DNA of 64,000 nucleotides from Acidocella sp. KAb 2-4 (GCF_020567705.1 NZ_JAJDJU010000013.1:1-64000); one strand, 5' to 3'. Shown: positions 51,615 through 60,794, counted from the first letter of the stretch. The notes: generated by a model not told the origin, from the sequence alone. Numbers and translations: made by a program.

Positions 51615-52531
51615 GCGAATCCCGGTAGACCGGGAAGGCCCTCAGGGCAAACCGCAATCACCTTGAACAGGCTGCCCATGGCCTCGGGCGCGGTGAGGCG
51701 CTGCACCGAGAGCCGCAGCGCCTCGGCCTTCTCGGGGTGGCGCCGGGCCAGCACATCGCTGCGCTGATACAGGCCCAGCGCGGTGAGGAAGGCGTTCTGT
51801 TTCACCGGCCCCTGCGCATGCACCGCCGCCTTGATCGCCCCGAAATCGACATGCGCGGTGATGTCCGCCTCGCCGGGATGTTGCAGCGGGTCGGCGTATT
51901 CGCCGTGGCGGATGGCTTGCACGCTCTCGCCCGGCGCGCTGCGCATCGGCCCGTAATCGATGAACAGCCCGACCGCGCCGCGCGCCGCCAGCTTGCGGCA
52001 GAAGGCCAGCGCCGCCTCGTTCACCTCGCGCAGGCTCCCCACCGGGTCATCGGGCAAGGGGTACTCGGCGGGCAGCTCCACATAGGCGCCATCGGCCACG
52101 TAGCGCTCCATCCACCCGGCCTCGCGGCGGATGAACTGGCGCACCGGCAGCGCGTCGAGGAACTCGTTGGCCAGCAGGATCATCGGGCCGGGCGGGATGC
52201 TCTCCAGGCTGTCATGCCAGGTGGCGCGGGGCACGCGCTTGGCCTGCTCGGCGCGCAGGGCGGGCGAGGCCTCGATGAAATGCACGTCCGGCGCGTTCCA
52301 CACCCGCAGCGCGTCGGCCATCAATACCCCGCGTCCCGGCCCGGCCTCCACCAGCCGCACATCCGCGGGGGCGCCCAGCATTTGCCACACCACCTTGGCC
52401 CAGGCGCCCAGCAGCTCGCCAAAAACCTGCGTCAGCTCCGGCGCGGTGACGAAATCGGCGGTGAAGGCCCCGCGCGCGTAATACGCCGCGTTGGCGCGGG
52501 CCATGAAATGGTCGAAGCGTTCAGGCCTCAC
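51611..52531 (-). CDS. SAM-dependent methyltransferase, MidA/NDUFAF7 family
   Basis: A 306-residue protein of the DUF185 type. GAFTADFVTAPELTQVFGEL is the conserved N-terminal loop, VRLVEAGPGRGVLMADAL is SAM motif I, and ILLANEFLDALPVRQFI is typical of NDUFAF7, where it methylates an arginine of complex I. A bacterial target is likely NADH dehydrogenase but unproven. It starts within lgt's last 11 bases. Confidence 0.9.
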   Translation of the reverse strand: MRPERFDHFMARANAAYYARGAFTADFVTAPELTQVFGELLGAWAKVVWQMLGAPADVRLVEAGPGRGVLMADALRVWNAPDVHFIEASPALRAEQAKRVPRATWHDSLESIPPGPMILLANEFLDALPVRQFIRREAGWMERYVADGAYVELPAEYPLPDDPVGSLREVNEAALAFCRKLAARGAVGLFIDYGPMRSAPGESVQAIRHGEYADPLQHPGEADITAHVDFGAIKAAVHAQGPVKQNAFLTALGLYQRSDVLARRHPEKAEALRLSVQRLTAPEAMGSLFKVIAVCPEGLPGLPGFA

Positions 52532-53345
52532 GTTTGCGCAGCGCGTAAATCAGGATACCCGCGCCGATGAAGATCATCGGCACCGAGAGCACCTGGCCCA
52601 TGGTGGTGTCGAAGGGCAGGAAGCCCAGGAAGGCATCGGGCTCGCGGAAGCACTCGCTGACGATGCGCGCAATGGCGTAGGCGATCAAAAATAGCCCGGT
52701 CAGCGCCCCGGCTTTGGCGCGCAGCCGCTCCGAGCGCACGGCCAGGATCATGATGATGAACAGCGCCACACCCTCGGTCGAGGCCTCGATCAGCTCCGAG
52801 GGGTAACGCGGCGCCAGCGTGCCCGATTGCGGGTAGACCATGAGCAGCGGGAACCAATGGCCTTCCGCCACCCGGCCCCACAACTCGCCATTGATGAAAT
52901 TGGCGCAGCGGCCGAGAAACAGCCCGATCGGCACGACGACCGAGACGCGGTCGGCGAAGCGGAACATGTTCAGCCCGTGCTTACGGCAGAACCAGATAAT
53001 GGCGACGGAGACGCCGATGAACCCGCCATGCGAACTCATCCCGCCGCGCCAGACGGCGATGATGTCGATGGGATGGGTGAGCATGTGCCACAGGCTCTCT
53101 TGATGGATCTGGTAGAACAGCACATAGCCGAGCCGCCCGCCCAAAATCACGCCCAGCACCGCCCAGGTGAGGAAATCATCCACTTGCAGCGTGGTTGCCG
53201 CCACCGGGGGCAGCGCCACCAGCCGACGCGCCAGCCACCAGCCGAGCAGCAGCCCGGTGATGTAGGCCAGCGCGTAATAATGCACGGCGAACGGCCCGAT
53301 GCTGAACAGCACGGGCGAGAAATCAGGCCAGTTCAGGACGATCAT
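52521..53345 (-). CDS. lgt: Prolipoprotein diacylglyceryl transferase
   Basis: A 274-residue inner-membrane enzyme that adds diacylglyceryl to the lipobox Cys. About seven membrane segments. The signature GRCANFINGELWGRV (with the key Arg and Asn) and HGGFIGVSVAIIWF are clear. The ATG overlaps the hldD stop by four bases. It works before lnt, which lies at 35396-36901. The nearby lipoprotein gene at 50005 is in the same operon. Confidence 0.96.
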   Translation of the reverse strand: MIVLNWPDFSPVLFSIGPFAVHYYALAYITGLLLGWWLARRLVALPPVAATTLQVDDFLTWAVLGVILGGRLGYVLFYQIHQESLWHMLTHPIDIIAVWRGGMSSHGGFIGVSVAIIWFCRKHGLNMFRFADRVSVVVPIGLFLGRCANFINGELWGRVAEGHWFPLLMVYPQSGTLAPRYPSELIEASTEGVALFIIMILAVRSERLRAKAGALTGLFLIAYAIARIVSECFREPDAFLGFLPFDTTMGQVLSVPMIFIGAGILIYALRKREA

Positions 53346-54325
53346 TTATATGGGTCCGCCTGTAGCAGATGGTTCTGGATATAGGCCGTGATGCCCTGCT
53401 CCAGCGTGTGGAATTCGTGGTTGAAGCCGAGGCCGCGCAGCCGGTCCATCTTCGCCGCGGTGAAGGACTGGTATTGCCCGCGCAGGTTTTGCGGCATGTC
53501 GATGAACTCGATCCGCTCCTCCCCCCCGTTGGCGGCGCAGACCGCGCGGGCGAGATCGGCATAAGAGCGCGCGGTGCCAGTGCCGAGATTATACAGCCCC
53601 GACAGCTGCGGCACGGTGATGAGGAAGCGCAGCGACGCCACCACGTCGTCGATATAAATGAAGTCGCGCTTCTGCTCGCCATCGGCGATGTCCGGCCGGT
53701 CGGATTTGAACAGCTTGGCCGGGCCGCCCGCGCGCACTTCGTCGTGCTTGACCTTCACCACCGAGATCATCTTGCCCTTGTGATACTCGTTGGGGCCATA
53801 GACGTTGAAGAACTTCACCCCCGCCCAGTTGGGCGGCATGTGGGCGTGCTCGTGGTTCTGCTGGGCCACCCAGAGATCGAAGGCGTGCTTGCTCCAGCCA
53901 TACAGGTTGAGCGGGCGCAGCTTGCGTAGATAATCGAGCGAGAGGTCATCGTCGAACCCGGCCGAGCCATCGCCATAGGTGGCGGCGGAGGAGGCGTAGA
54001 TGAACCGCACCCGCCGCGCCGCGCACCAGTTCCACAGCTTCTGGCTGAGGGTGAAATTGGTGTGCCAGACAAGATCGGCATCCGTCGCGGTGGTTTCCGA
54101 GATCGCGCCGAGATGCACGATCGTGGTCAGGCGCATATCGTGTTCGAGAAACGCATCCAGCTCCTCAGGCCGCAGCATGGTGGCGGGCGGGTGATGGTAG
54201 AGATTCCGCCATTTGCTGCCCTCATGCCCGAGCCAGTCGGAGATGATGACCTCCTGCCCCGACGCCGCCAGCGCCGCGTGCAGATTGGAGCCGATAAAGC
54301 CTGCGCCACCCGTGACCAATATCAT
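53342..54325 (-). CDS. hldD: ADP-L-glycero-D-manno-heptose 6-epimerase
   Basis: A 327-residue short-chain epimerase for lipopolysaccharide inner-core heptose. The N-terminus MILVTGGAGFIGSNLHAALA is the NAD motif, YASSAATYGDG holds catalytic Ser and YGWSKHAFD the YxxxK pair. FFNVYGPNEYHKGKMISV fits HldD well. I start at the ATG just before ILVTGG; the 63 codons upstream are not conserved. No Shine-Dalgarno is seen. It leads hldD-lgt-midA-pgeF-lipoprotein. Confidence 0.94.
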   Translation of the reverse strand: MILVTGGAGFIGSNLHAALAASGQEVIISDWLGHEGSKWRNLYHHPPATMLRPEELDAFLEHDMRLTTIVHLGAISETTATDADLVWHTNFTLSQKLWNWCAARRVRFIYASSAATYGDGSAGFDDDLSLDYLRKLRPLNLYGWSKHAFDLWVAQQNHEHAHMPPNWAGVKFFNVYGPNEYHKGKMISVVKVKHDEVRAGGPAKLFKSDRPDIADGEQKRDFIYIDDVVASLRFLITVPQLSGLYNLGTGTARSYADLARAVCAANGGEERIEFIDMPQNLRGQYQSFTAAKMDRLRGLGFNHEFHTLEQGITAYIQNHLLQADPYK

Positions 54326-54371
54326 GCGGGGGGTTATATGGAGAACCGAGACAACATAGAAGGCCTCCCTC

Positions 54372-54647
54372 ATGACTGAACGCCCGAAAATTTTCGACGA
54401 CCTGGCCGGTGTCGCCGGTGGTGCGATTTCCGCCCTGGCCGGGCTGCGCGAGGAGCTCACGGCGCTGGTGCGCGCGCGCGTCGATGAGGCGGTGCGCCGG
54501 CTCGATCTGGTCAAGCGCGAGGATTTCGAGGCGATGGCCGAACTCGCGCGCCGCGCGAAGTCGGAGGTCGAGGCGCTGGAGCACCGCGTGGCTGCGCTGG
54601 AGTCGGGCCGGCCCGAGCGTTATTCCCCCGAGGATATCCGCGGCTGA
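54372..54647 (+). CDS. ubiK: Ubiquinone biosynthesis accessory factor UbiK (BMFP)
   Basis: A 91-residue protein. The N-terminal helix FDDLAGVAGGAISALAGLRE and the C-terminal coiled coil VKREDFEAMAELARRAKSEV then LEHRVAAL match the BMFP/UbiK family, which helps ubiquinone synthesis with UbiJ. It is divergent from hldD with a 46-base gap. Confidence 0.9.
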   Translation: MTERPKIFDDLAGVAGGAISALAGLREELTALVRARVDEAVRRLDLVKREDFEAMAELARRAKSEVEALEHRVAALESGRPERYSPEDIRG

Positions 54648-54804
54648 ACGGCGCAGGCACGACTCGCGGCATTATCTGGATAATCTTAAAAAGTTAACAT
54701 TAGTTAATCTTTTTCTCATGAACTTGATTTGAGATGACCGGGGAATCGCGTGATGTTCCCCGAGCGCGGCAGACAACCTGACCGTGCAAAAGGGGGAATT
54801 ACCG

Positions 54805-55053
54805 ATGAGCAATGTCTTCGTCTGCCCCTGGGCAGGTGCATTTCGAGCCGGCCGGATTTTCCTGGGCATCTCGATGGTGATGATGCAGCTCAGCTTGGTA
54901 CTGTGGCCGGTGGCTGTGTGCTGTGCGCGCAAATTATCGTGCGCGGCGCGCGTGCAGGCGCTGCTGGACGAGATCTCTGTGAATTACGCAGGTCAGCCAT
55001 GCGAAAAGCGTTTTGTGGCCAGCGTGGACCTTAAGGGCGAGAAGGTCGCCTGA
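54805..55053 (+). CDS. Small hydrophobic protein, paralogue 1 (82 residues)
   Basis: No family recognised. After a short start (MSNVFVCPWAGAFRAGRI), a hydrophobic segment LGISMVMMQLSLVLWPVAVC spans the membrane, followed by ARVQALLDEIS and a polar tail. It is a paralogue of the 86-residue protein at 55380, sharing [LV]MQ-x-x-LVLWPVA and ALLDE[IL]S. GGGGGA stands ahead of the ATG. The 157-base gap after ubiK has GTTAAC and AT-rich stretches but no clear gene. Confidence 0.75.
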   Translation: MSNVFVCPWAGAFRAGRIFLGISMVMMQLSLVLWPVAVCCARKLSCAARVQALLDEISVNYAGQPCEKRFVASVDLKGEKVA

Positions 55054-55379
55054 TAGATCGTTTAAAAAACGAGAAGAATTCCCGTATTTCGCGTCAAATT
55101 TTAGAGGGCGCGACAGAAATAATGCCCAAGGGGAAAAATTACTAACAGCTCATTAACACGATACATTGCCGTAAAATCAGCTTCTTCGATTGGTATGTTG
55201 ATAAGTTTCAGGCCCGGAAACGGGCCGCGGCAACCTTGCCGGCGGCGCTCACAATAATGTTAATTTTCAACTCGTTTCGCCAGGTTTTCTGCGGGTTTGC
55301 ACGAGATTTCCGGGTGATAAATTCCTTGACGAAAGGTGGAACTGCCGACAAAGATCACCGGGTACTTGAGGAGTTTCTC
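55054..55379. other. 326-base AT-rich spacer with a structured leader
   Basis: No gene is seen. At 55211-55226 GGCCCG-GAAA-CGGGCC is a perfect six-base stem with a GNRA tetraloop. At 55228-55241 CGGCAA-CC-TTGCCG is a second stem. Both lie 140-170 bases before the second paralogue. They could be a 5' leader, a processed small RNA or a regulator. I could not match them to a known riboswitch. Confidence 0.5.
55211..55241 (+). ncRNA. Double-hairpin leader RNA candidate
   Basis: Two adjacent perfect six-base stems, the first with loop GAAA and the second with loop CC, in an otherwise AT-rich spacer. Stem strength suggests a structured RNA, but orientation and limits are unknown. Confidence 0.35.
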
Positions 55380-55640
55380 ATGAAGTCCTTCAATTTGACC
55401 AAGTTTCTGCCTTGCGCGGTGTTCTTCGCGAATGGCCGCGTCGCGTCCGGCGTTATTGCGCTGCTGATGCAGGCGACGCTGGTTTTGTGGCCGGTGGCTA
55501 GCCGCTGGGCCTTCCAGTTGCAGGAACGTCAGGGCATCGAGGCGCTGTTGGATGAGCTTTCCGATGTGCATGGCGTGGGGAGCGCTTACGCTTCTGGCGC
55601 GGCCTATGCCGGCGCAGCCAAAGTCGGCCAGCTCGCCTGA
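55380..55640 (+). CDS. Small hydrophobic protein, paralogue 2 (86 residues)
   Basis: No family recognised. It reads FLPCAVFFANGRVASGVIAL, then LMQATLVLWPVASRWAFQLQ and GIEALLDELSDVHG, with a small-residue tail (GSAYASGAAYAGAAK). One membrane segment is likely. It shares LMQ-x-x-LVLWPVA and ALLDE with the 82-residue protein upstream. AGGAG is seven bases before the ATG. The strong conservation between the pair suggests a real product, perhaps a regulatory or membrane-stress peptide. Confidence 0.75.
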   Translation: MKSFNLTKFLPCAVFFANGRVASGVIALLMQATLVLWPVASRWAFQLQERQGIEALLDELSDVHGVGSAYASGAAYAGAAKVGQLA

Positions 55641-55729
55641 TTTCACCCGTCTCCGGGACTGCGCCGCGTCCGGCTGAGGACGCGGCGTCCTTCATTCTGG
55701 CGCATACCAGCCTCGCCCGTTCCGCCCTG

Positions 55730-56317
55730 GTGCCCGAGATCAGGCTGCACCTCGCGAGCGAGCTGACGCCGCTCTGGCAGGCCACCGAATCCTTCCTGCA
55801 ACAGCACGACATGGCGCCGCCGTTCTGGGCCTTTGCCTGGCCGGGCTCCGAGGCGCTGGCTCTTCACATCACCCGCCATCCCGATCTCGTGCGCGGCAAG
55901 CGCGTGCTGGACTTCGCCTCCGGCTGCGGCTTGGCGGCGCTGGCCTGCGCGCGCGCCGGCGCGGCCTGGGTTGAGGCGGCGGAGATCGATCCGCTCGCCG
56001 CCGCCGCCATCCGCCTCAATGCCGCCGCCAACGCCCTGCCGATCGAGGTGTTCCTGGGGGACATCGTTGGCGCCCCTTGCCGCTGGGATGTCATTCTCTG
56101 TGGCGATATCTGCTATGAAGCGCCGATGACCCAGCACATCCTGCCCTGGCTCTCGGCCTGCGCCCGGCAGGTGCCGGTGATCATCGCGGACCCGGGCCGG
56201 AAGTACCTCCCTGCGGCCCGCGGCGCGGTTTTGGCCGAAATCGAGGTGCCGACCAGCCTGGAGCTGGAGGACTCGGTGTCTCGGAAGGTGACGCTTTTCC
56301 GGCTGCCGCCAGGCTGA
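55730..56317 (+). CDS. Lysine methyltransferase of the ETF-beta (METTL20-like) type
   Basis: A seven-strand SAM methyltransferase of at least 195 residues. VLDFASGCGLAALACARAGA is motif I, VEAAEIDPLAAAAIRLNAAA follows, and WDVILCGDICYE plus VIIADPGRKYLP match the ETFB lysine methyltransferase group. The reading frame continues upstream of this GTG through SFILAHTSLARSALVPEIRL, which the family conserves, but no ATG, GTG or TTG precedes it. The real start is probably a rare codon such as ATT at 55640 or CTG at 55637, next to the stop of the small gene. Translation coupling is likely. Confidence 0.75.
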   Translation: MPEIRLHLASELTPLWQATESFLQQHDMAPPFWAFAWPGSEALALHITRHPDLVRGKRVLDFASGCGLAALACARAGAAWVEAAEIDPLAAAAIRLNAAANALPIEVFLGDIVGAPCRWDVILCGDICYEAPMTQHILPWLSACARQVPVIIADPGRKYLPAARGAVLAEIEVPTSLELEDSVSRKVTLFRLPPG

Positions 56318-56339
56318 ACGGGCGCTCGGTATACAAGCG

Positions 56340-56368
56340 TTGACCCGGCCCCGGCCGAGGACTAAGCA
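56340..56368 (+). promoter_or_regulatory. Possible sdh promoter
   Basis: TTGACC (56340-56345), 17 bases, then TAAGCA (56363-56368). It lies 42 bases upstream of sdhC. The -10 match is weak. Confidence 0.35.
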
Positions 56369-56410
56369 CCTGCACAAAATTGCTCAAACGACCGGATTGA
56401 AAGGTTTCCG

Positions 56411-56842
56411 ATGAAAGATGTCCGCGAAGCCCTGATGGTGGGGCGCAACTCGGAGGGCAAGCTGGTCCGCCGGCCACTCTCCCCGCATTTGCAAGTCTAC
56501 AAGCCGCAAGTTTCCTCCGCGACCTCGATCTTCCACCGCATTACCGGTGTGGCCCTGAGCGCCGGAACTATTTTGCTGGTGCTGTGGCTGGTCTGCGCCG
56601 CGTCGGGCGACTCTGCCTTCTCCGTGATCCAGGCCTTCCTGGCCTCGGGCATCGGGCTGCTAGTCCTGTTCGGCTTCACGGTCGCCCTGTTTTACCATTT
56701 CTGCAACGGCATCCGCCATCTGGCCTGGGACGCCGGCAAAGGCTTCGAACTGCCGGACATGCACCGCTCCGCCAAGCTGGTCGCCGCCGGCACCATCATT
56801 CTCACCGTGGCCTTCTGGGTCATCGCCTTCGTTGTCGGGTGA
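56411..56842 (+). CDS. sdhC: Succinate dehydrogenase cytochrome b556 subunit
   Basis: A 143-residue membrane subunit of complex II. RPLSPHLQVYKP leads to three membrane segments; SIFHRITGVALSAG and HFCNGIRHLAWDAGKG are the heme/quinone blocks of SdhC. It starts the operon sdhC-sdhD-sdhA-sdhB. Confidence 0.95.
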   Translation: MKDVREALMVGRNSEGKLVRRPLSPHLQVYKPQVSSATSIFHRITGVALSAGTILLVLWLVCAASGDSAFSVIQAFLASGIGLLVLFGFTVALFYHFCNGIRHLAWDAGKGFELPDMHRSAKLVAAGTIILTVAFWVIAFVVG

Positions 56843-56846
56843 TCAC

Positions 56847-57251
56847 ATGAGCAAGGAAAACAACCCCTCCGTCCATATCATGCGCAGCCCGCTGGGCCGC
56901 GCGCGCGGCCTGGGCGCCGCCAAGCACGGTGCCGCGCATTGGTGGGCCGAGCGCGCCACCTCGGTCGCGCTGCTGCCGCTGTCGCTGTATTTCGTGGTCT
57001 CCGTGCTGCTGCTGAAGGGCGCCGACCACGCCGCCATGGCCGCCTACATGGCCGAGCCCTGGAACGCCGTGCTGTTCCTGCTGCTGATCGCCACGATGTT
57101 TTACCATGTGTCGATGGGTTTGCAGGTCGTCATCGAGGACTATGTACGTGATGACGCCAAGCGTCTCGTGACGCTGCTGGTGGTCAAAGGCGGGATCTGG
57201 GTCCTGGCCCTGGCCGCTGCCGTCTCCGTCCTCAAACTCGCTTTCTCGTAA
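56847..57251 (+). CDS. sdhD: Succinate dehydrogenase membrane anchor subunit
   Basis: A 134-residue protein with three membrane segments (ATSVALLPLSLYFVVSVLLL; AVLFLLLIATMFYHVSMGLQ; LVVKGGIWVLALAAAV). HWWAERATSVALLPL and YHVSMGLQVVIEDYV are the SdhD blocks, with the heme His. The ATG is five bases after the sdhC stop; a TTG at 56832 would overlap sdhC. Confidence 0.93.
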   Translation: MSKENNPSVHIMRSPLGRARGLGAAKHGAAHWWAERATSVALLPLSLYFVVSVLLLKGADHAAMAAYMAEPWNAVLFLLLIATMFYHVSMGLQVVIEDYVRDDAKRLVTLLVVKGGIWVLALAAAVSVLKLAFS

Positions 57252-57266
57252 CGGAATCCTGCGAAC

Positions 57267-59078
57267 ATGAACGCGATCTCCAAGCCTTCCCACAGCGCCT
57301 ATAACGTGATCGACCACACCTATGACGTGGTGGTCGTCGGCGCCGGCGGCTCCGGCCTGCGCACCACGCTCGGCATGGGCGCGGCGGGGCTGAAAACCGC
57401 CTGTATTACCAAGGTCTTCCCCACCCGCTCGCACACCGTGGCGGCGCAGGGCGGCATCTCCGCCTCGCTCGGCAACATGGGCGAGGATGATTGGCGCTGG
57501 CACATGTACGACACCGTGAAGGGGTCGGACTGGCTGGGCGACCAGGACGCCATCGAATATATGTGCCGCGAGGCCGTGCCGGCGATTTATGAGCTGGAGC
57601 ATTTCGGCATGCCCTTCTCGCGCACCGAGGATGGCAAGATCTACCAGCGCCCCTTCGGCGGCCACATGAAGGATTACGGCAAGGAGCCGGCGATGCGCGC
57701 CTGCGCCGCCGCCGACCGCACCGGCCACGCCATGCTGCACACGCTCTATCAGCAGAGCCTGAAGCATGAGGTGGAGTTCTTCGTTGAGTATTTCGCGCTC
57801 GACCTGATCATGGACGAGGAAGGCGCCTGCCGCGGCGTGATGGCCTGGTGCCTGGAGGATGGCTCCATCCACCGCTTCCGCGCGCAGACCGTGGTGCTCG
57901 CCACCGGCGGCTATGGCCGCGCCTGGCTCTCCTGCACCTCCGCCCATACCTGCACGGGTGACGGCGGCGGCATGGTGATCCGCGCCGGCCTGCCGGTGCA
58001 GGACATGGAGTTCGTGCAGTTCCACCCGACCGGCATCTTCCCGGCGGGCTGCCTGATCACCGAGGGCGCCCGCGGCGAGGGTGGCTACCTCACCAACTCC
58101 GAGGGCGAGCGCTTCATGGAGCGTTATGCGCCGACGGCGAAGGACCTCGCCTCGCGCGACGTGGTCTCCCGCTCGATGACCATCGAGATCAACGAGGGCC
58201 GCGGCGTCGGCCCGAACAAGGATCATATCCTGCTGCATCTGGAGCATCTGGGCGCGGACATCCTGCATGAGCGCCTGCCGGGCATTTCCGAGACCGCCCG
58301 CGTCTTCGCCGGCGTGGACGTGACCAAGGAGCCGATCCCCGTGCTGCCGACCGTGCATTACAACATGGGCGGCATCCCGACGAACTATAAGGCCGAAGTG
58401 CTGCGCCCGACGCCGGAGAACCCGGACGCCGTGGTGCCGGGCCTGATGGCGGTGGGTGAGGCGGCTTGCGTCTCGGTGCATGGCGCCAACCGCCTGGGCA
58501 CCAACTCGCTGCTCGACCTCGTGGTGTTCGGCCGTGCCGCCGCGCACCGCGCCGCCGAGATCCTCAAGCCCGGCGCCACCCAGGCCCCGCTGCCGGCGGG
58601 CGCTGGCGAGGCCTCGCTCGACCGCCTGGACAACACCCGTCACGCCAAAGGCTCCACCTCGGTGGCCGAGCTGCGCGACAGCCTGCAGCGCACCATGCAG
58701 GGCCATGCGGCGGTGTTCCGCAACGCCAAGTCGCTCACCGAGGGCGTAGACAAGATGCACAAGCTCTGGGGCGGCATGGGCGATATGAAGGTCGCCGACC
58801 GCTCGCTGATCTGGAACTCCGACCTCGTCGAGGCGCTGGAGCTGCAGAACCTGATGGGCAACGCCATCGCCACCATGGTCGGCGCGGAAGCCCGCAAGGA
58901 GAGCCGCGGCGCCCAGGCGCATGACGATTTCCCCGAGCGCGACGATGCGAACTGGATGAAGCATACCGTCGCTCAGGTGTCGGAGAAGGGCGAGGTGGCG
59001 CTCAGCTACCGCCCGGTGAAGATGCAGACGCTGACCAACGAAGTGTCTGTGTTCCCGCCGAAGAAGCGCGTGTACTAA
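57267..59078 (+). CDS. sdhA: Succinate dehydrogenase flavoprotein subunit
   Basis: A 603-residue FAD subunit. [20 protein letters not shown] is the dinucleotide motif, and [20 protein letters not shown] has the histidine for covalent [24 protein letters not shown] and [18 protein letters not shown] are catalytic blocks. 16 bases separate it from sdhD and 17 from sdhB. Confidence 0.98.
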   Translation: MNAISKPSHSAYNVIDHTYDVVVVGAGGSGLRTTLGMGAAGLKTACITKVFPTRSHTVAAQGGISASLGNMGEDDWRWHMYDTVKGSDWLGDQDAIEYMCREAVPAIYELEHFGMPFSRTEDGKIYQRPFGGHMKDYGKEPAMRACAAADRTGHAMLHTLYQQSLKHEVEFFVEYFALDLIMDEEGACRGVMAWCLEDGSIHRFRAQTVVLATGGYGRAWLSCTSAHTCTGDGGGMVIRAGLPVQDMEFVQFHPTGIFPAGCLITEGARGEGGYLTNSEGERFMERYAPTAKDLASRDVVSRSMTIEINEGRGVGPNKDHILLHLEHLGADILHERLPGISETARVFAGVDVTKEPIPVLPTVHYNMGGIPTNYKAEVLRPTPENPDAVVPGLMAVGEAACVSVHGANRLGTNSLLDLVVFGRAAAHRAAEILKPGATQAPLPAGAGEASLDRLDNTRHAKGSTSVAELRDSLQRTMQGHAAVFRNAKSLTEGVDKMHKLWGGMGDMKVADRSLIWNSDLVEALELQNLMGNAIATMVGAEARKESRGAQAHDDFPERDDANWMKHTVAQVSEKGEVALSYRPVKMQTLTNEVSVFPPKKRVY

Positions 59079-59095
59079 GGAAAGGGCGAAGAAAG

Positions 59096-59878
59096 ATGGC
59101 TGAATTTACCCTGCCCGCGAACTCCAAGATCGGCGAGGGCAAGACCTACAAGGCCGAGCCCGGCGCCAAGCGCGTCAAGGCGTTCAAGGTCTATCGCTGG
59201 AACCCCGATGACGGGAAGAATCCCGTCATGGACACCTACGAGATCGATCTCGACAAATGCGGGCCGATGGTGCTCGACGCGATCATCAAGATCAAGAACG
59301 AGATCGACGCTACGCTGACCTTCCGGCGTTCCTGCCGCGAGGGTGTGTGCGGATCCTGCGCGATGAACATCGACGGGACCAACACGCTGGCCTGCCTGAA
59401 GCCGATCGACGATGTGAAGGGCGATGTGAAGATCACGCCGCTGCCGCATATGCCGGTGGTGAAGGATCTGGTGCCGGATCTGTCCCAGCCTTACGCGCAG
59501 CTGCGCTCCATCGAGCCCTGGCTGCAGGCCGACACCGCCCCGCCGCCCGACGCCGAGCGCCGCCAGTCGAAGGAGGAGCGCGCCGAGATCGATGGCCTGT
59601 GGGAGTGCGTGCTGTGCTTCTGCTGCTCCACCTCCTGCCCGAGCTATTGGTGGAATGGCGACCGCTATCTCGGCCCGGCCGTGCTGCTGCAGGCTTATCG
59701 CTGGATCGCGGATTCGCGCGACGAGGCCACCGGCAAGCGCCTCGACGCGCTGGAGGACCCGTTCAAGCTGTATCGCTGCCACACGATCATGAACTGCACC
59801 CAGACCTGCCCCAAGGGCCTCAACCCGGCCAAGGCGATCGGCAAGATCAAGCAGCTCATGCTCGAACGCCAAGGCTGA
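59096..59878 (+). CDS. sdhB: Succinate dehydrogenase iron-sulfur subunit
   Basis: A 260-residue subunit with three clusters. The [2Fe-2S] Cys are in [16 protein letters not shown], and the [4Fe-4S] and [3Fe-4S] ligands in [18 protein letters not shown] and [17 protein letters not shown]. All expected cysteines are in place. It closes the operon, followed by a strong terminator. Confidence 0.98.
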   Translation: MAEFTLPANSKIGEGKTYKAEPGAKRVKAFKVYRWNPDDGKNPVMDTYEIDLDKCGPMVLDAIIKIKNEIDATLTFRRSCREGVCGSCAMNIDGTNTLACLKPIDDVKGDVKITPLPHMPVVKDLVPDLSQPYAQLRSIEPWLQADTAPPPDAERRQSKEERAEIDGLWECVLCFCCSTSCPSYWWNGDRYLGPAVLLQAYRWIADSRDEATGKRLDALEDPFKLYRCHTIMNCTQTCPKGLNPAKAIGKIKQLMLERQG

Positions 59879-59896
59879 GTTTCACTCTGCTCCCCG

Positions 59897-59926
59897 AAAA
59901 AGCCCGGCACTTGCCGGGCTTTTTTT
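59897..59926 (+). terminator. Intrinsic terminator of the sdh operon
   Basis: Twelve-base stem AAAAAGCCCGGC/GCCGGGCTTTTT with loop ACTT, then a run of U. It lies 18 bases after the sdhB stop. Confidence 0.95.
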
Positions 59927-60011
59927 GTTAAGTTTCTGATTCAGGTAAGAATTTCAGGATTAACCAGTTTGTGGTTAAGACCCGCGCGGCTGGCTGGCGC
60001 GGCAGCTCGCA

Positions 60012-60026
60012 ATCGGATTAATCGAT
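60012..60026. promoter_or_regulatory. Possible OxyR/LysR site upstream of ahpC
   Basis: ATCG-N7-CGAT with the T-N11-A layout of LysR-type sites, 94 bases before ahpC. OxyR sites are ATAG-N7-CTAT in pairs; only one such unit is seen here. Confidence 0.35.
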
Positions 60027-60119
60027 CATACGAACAAAAAAAATCAATTTCCTGGATTGCGTAAAACCGGCTAGAAGCTCTCCTCGTTGAGACCCAACCA
60101 AACTCGGAGGAGTTATTTT

Positions 60120-60683
60120 ATGTCGCTGATCAACACGGAAGTTAAGCCATTCACCGCCCAGGCCTACAAGGAAGGCAAGTTCGTCACCGTCACCGAGGCC
60201 GACCTGAAGGGCAAGTGGTCGGTGGTGTTCTTCTACCCGGCTGACTTCACCTTCGTCTGCCCGACCGAGCTGGAAGACCTGGCCGAGAACTATGCCGAGT
60301 TCCAGAAGCTGGGTGTCGAGATCTACTCCGTGTCTACCGACACGCATTTCTGCCACAAGGCCTGGCACGACACCTCCGAGGCTGTGAAGAAGATCACCTA
60401 CTTCATGGTGGCCGACCCCACCCACGCCATCTCCCGCAATTTCGACGTGCTGATCGAGGCCGCCGGCCTCGCTGACCGCGGCACCTTCGTGGTGGACCCG
60501 CATGGCGTGATCCAGCTCGTTGAGGTCAGCGCCGGCGGCGTCGGCCGCGACGCCAAGGAGCTGCTGCGCAAGATCAAGGCCGCCCAGTATGTGGCCGCGC
60601 ACCCCGGCGAGGTTTGCCCGGCCCATTGGCAGGAGGGCGACAAGACCCTGGCCCCGTCGCTCGACCTGGTCGGCAAGATCTAA
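60120..60683 (+). CDS. ahpC: Alkyl hydroperoxide reductase subunit C (peroxiredoxin)
   Basis: A 187-residue two-Cys peroxiredoxin. The peroxidatic Cys47 is in [20 protein letters not shown]; the resolving Cys166 is in [13 protein letters not shown]. It reduces hydrogen peroxide and organic peroxides and is recycled by AhpF. CGGAGGAG stands seven bases before the ATG; upstream starts are not needed. A strong hairpin separates it from ahpF. Confidence 0.97.
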   Translation: MSLINTEVKPFTAQAYKEGKFVTVTEADLKGKWSVVFFYPADFTFVCPTELEDLAENYAEFQKLGVEIYSVSTDTHFCHKAWHDTSEAVKKITYFMVADPTHAISRNFDVLIEAAGLADRGTFVVDPHGVIQLVEVSAGGVGRDAKELLRKIKAAQYVAAHPGEVCPAHWQEGDKTLAPSLDLVGKI

Positions 60684-60700
60684 GCCGTTTTCCGCTCATC

Positions 60701-60724
60701 CTCCCGCCGGGCGACCGGCGGGAG
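60701..60724 (+). other. Hairpin in the ahpC-ahpF gap
   Basis: Perfect ten-base arms CTCCCGCCGG/CCGGCGGGAG with a GCGA tetraloop; a smaller GCGGC-CAAC-GCCGC stem follows at 60731-60744. No U-tract. It probably stabilises the ahpC message or slows transcription, so AhpC outnumbers AhpF. Confidence 0.6.
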
Positions 60725-60794
60725 ACCCCAGCGGCCAACGCCGCCTCGCGTCGGCCTCGCCGCGCGTTTCTGTCTCAAAAAATCTGGAGCCGAT

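Noticed and set aside
55211-55260. Known SAM or other riboswitch in the leader
   Set aside because: GGCAACC is present, but the remaining conserved core and closing stem of SAM riboswitches are not.
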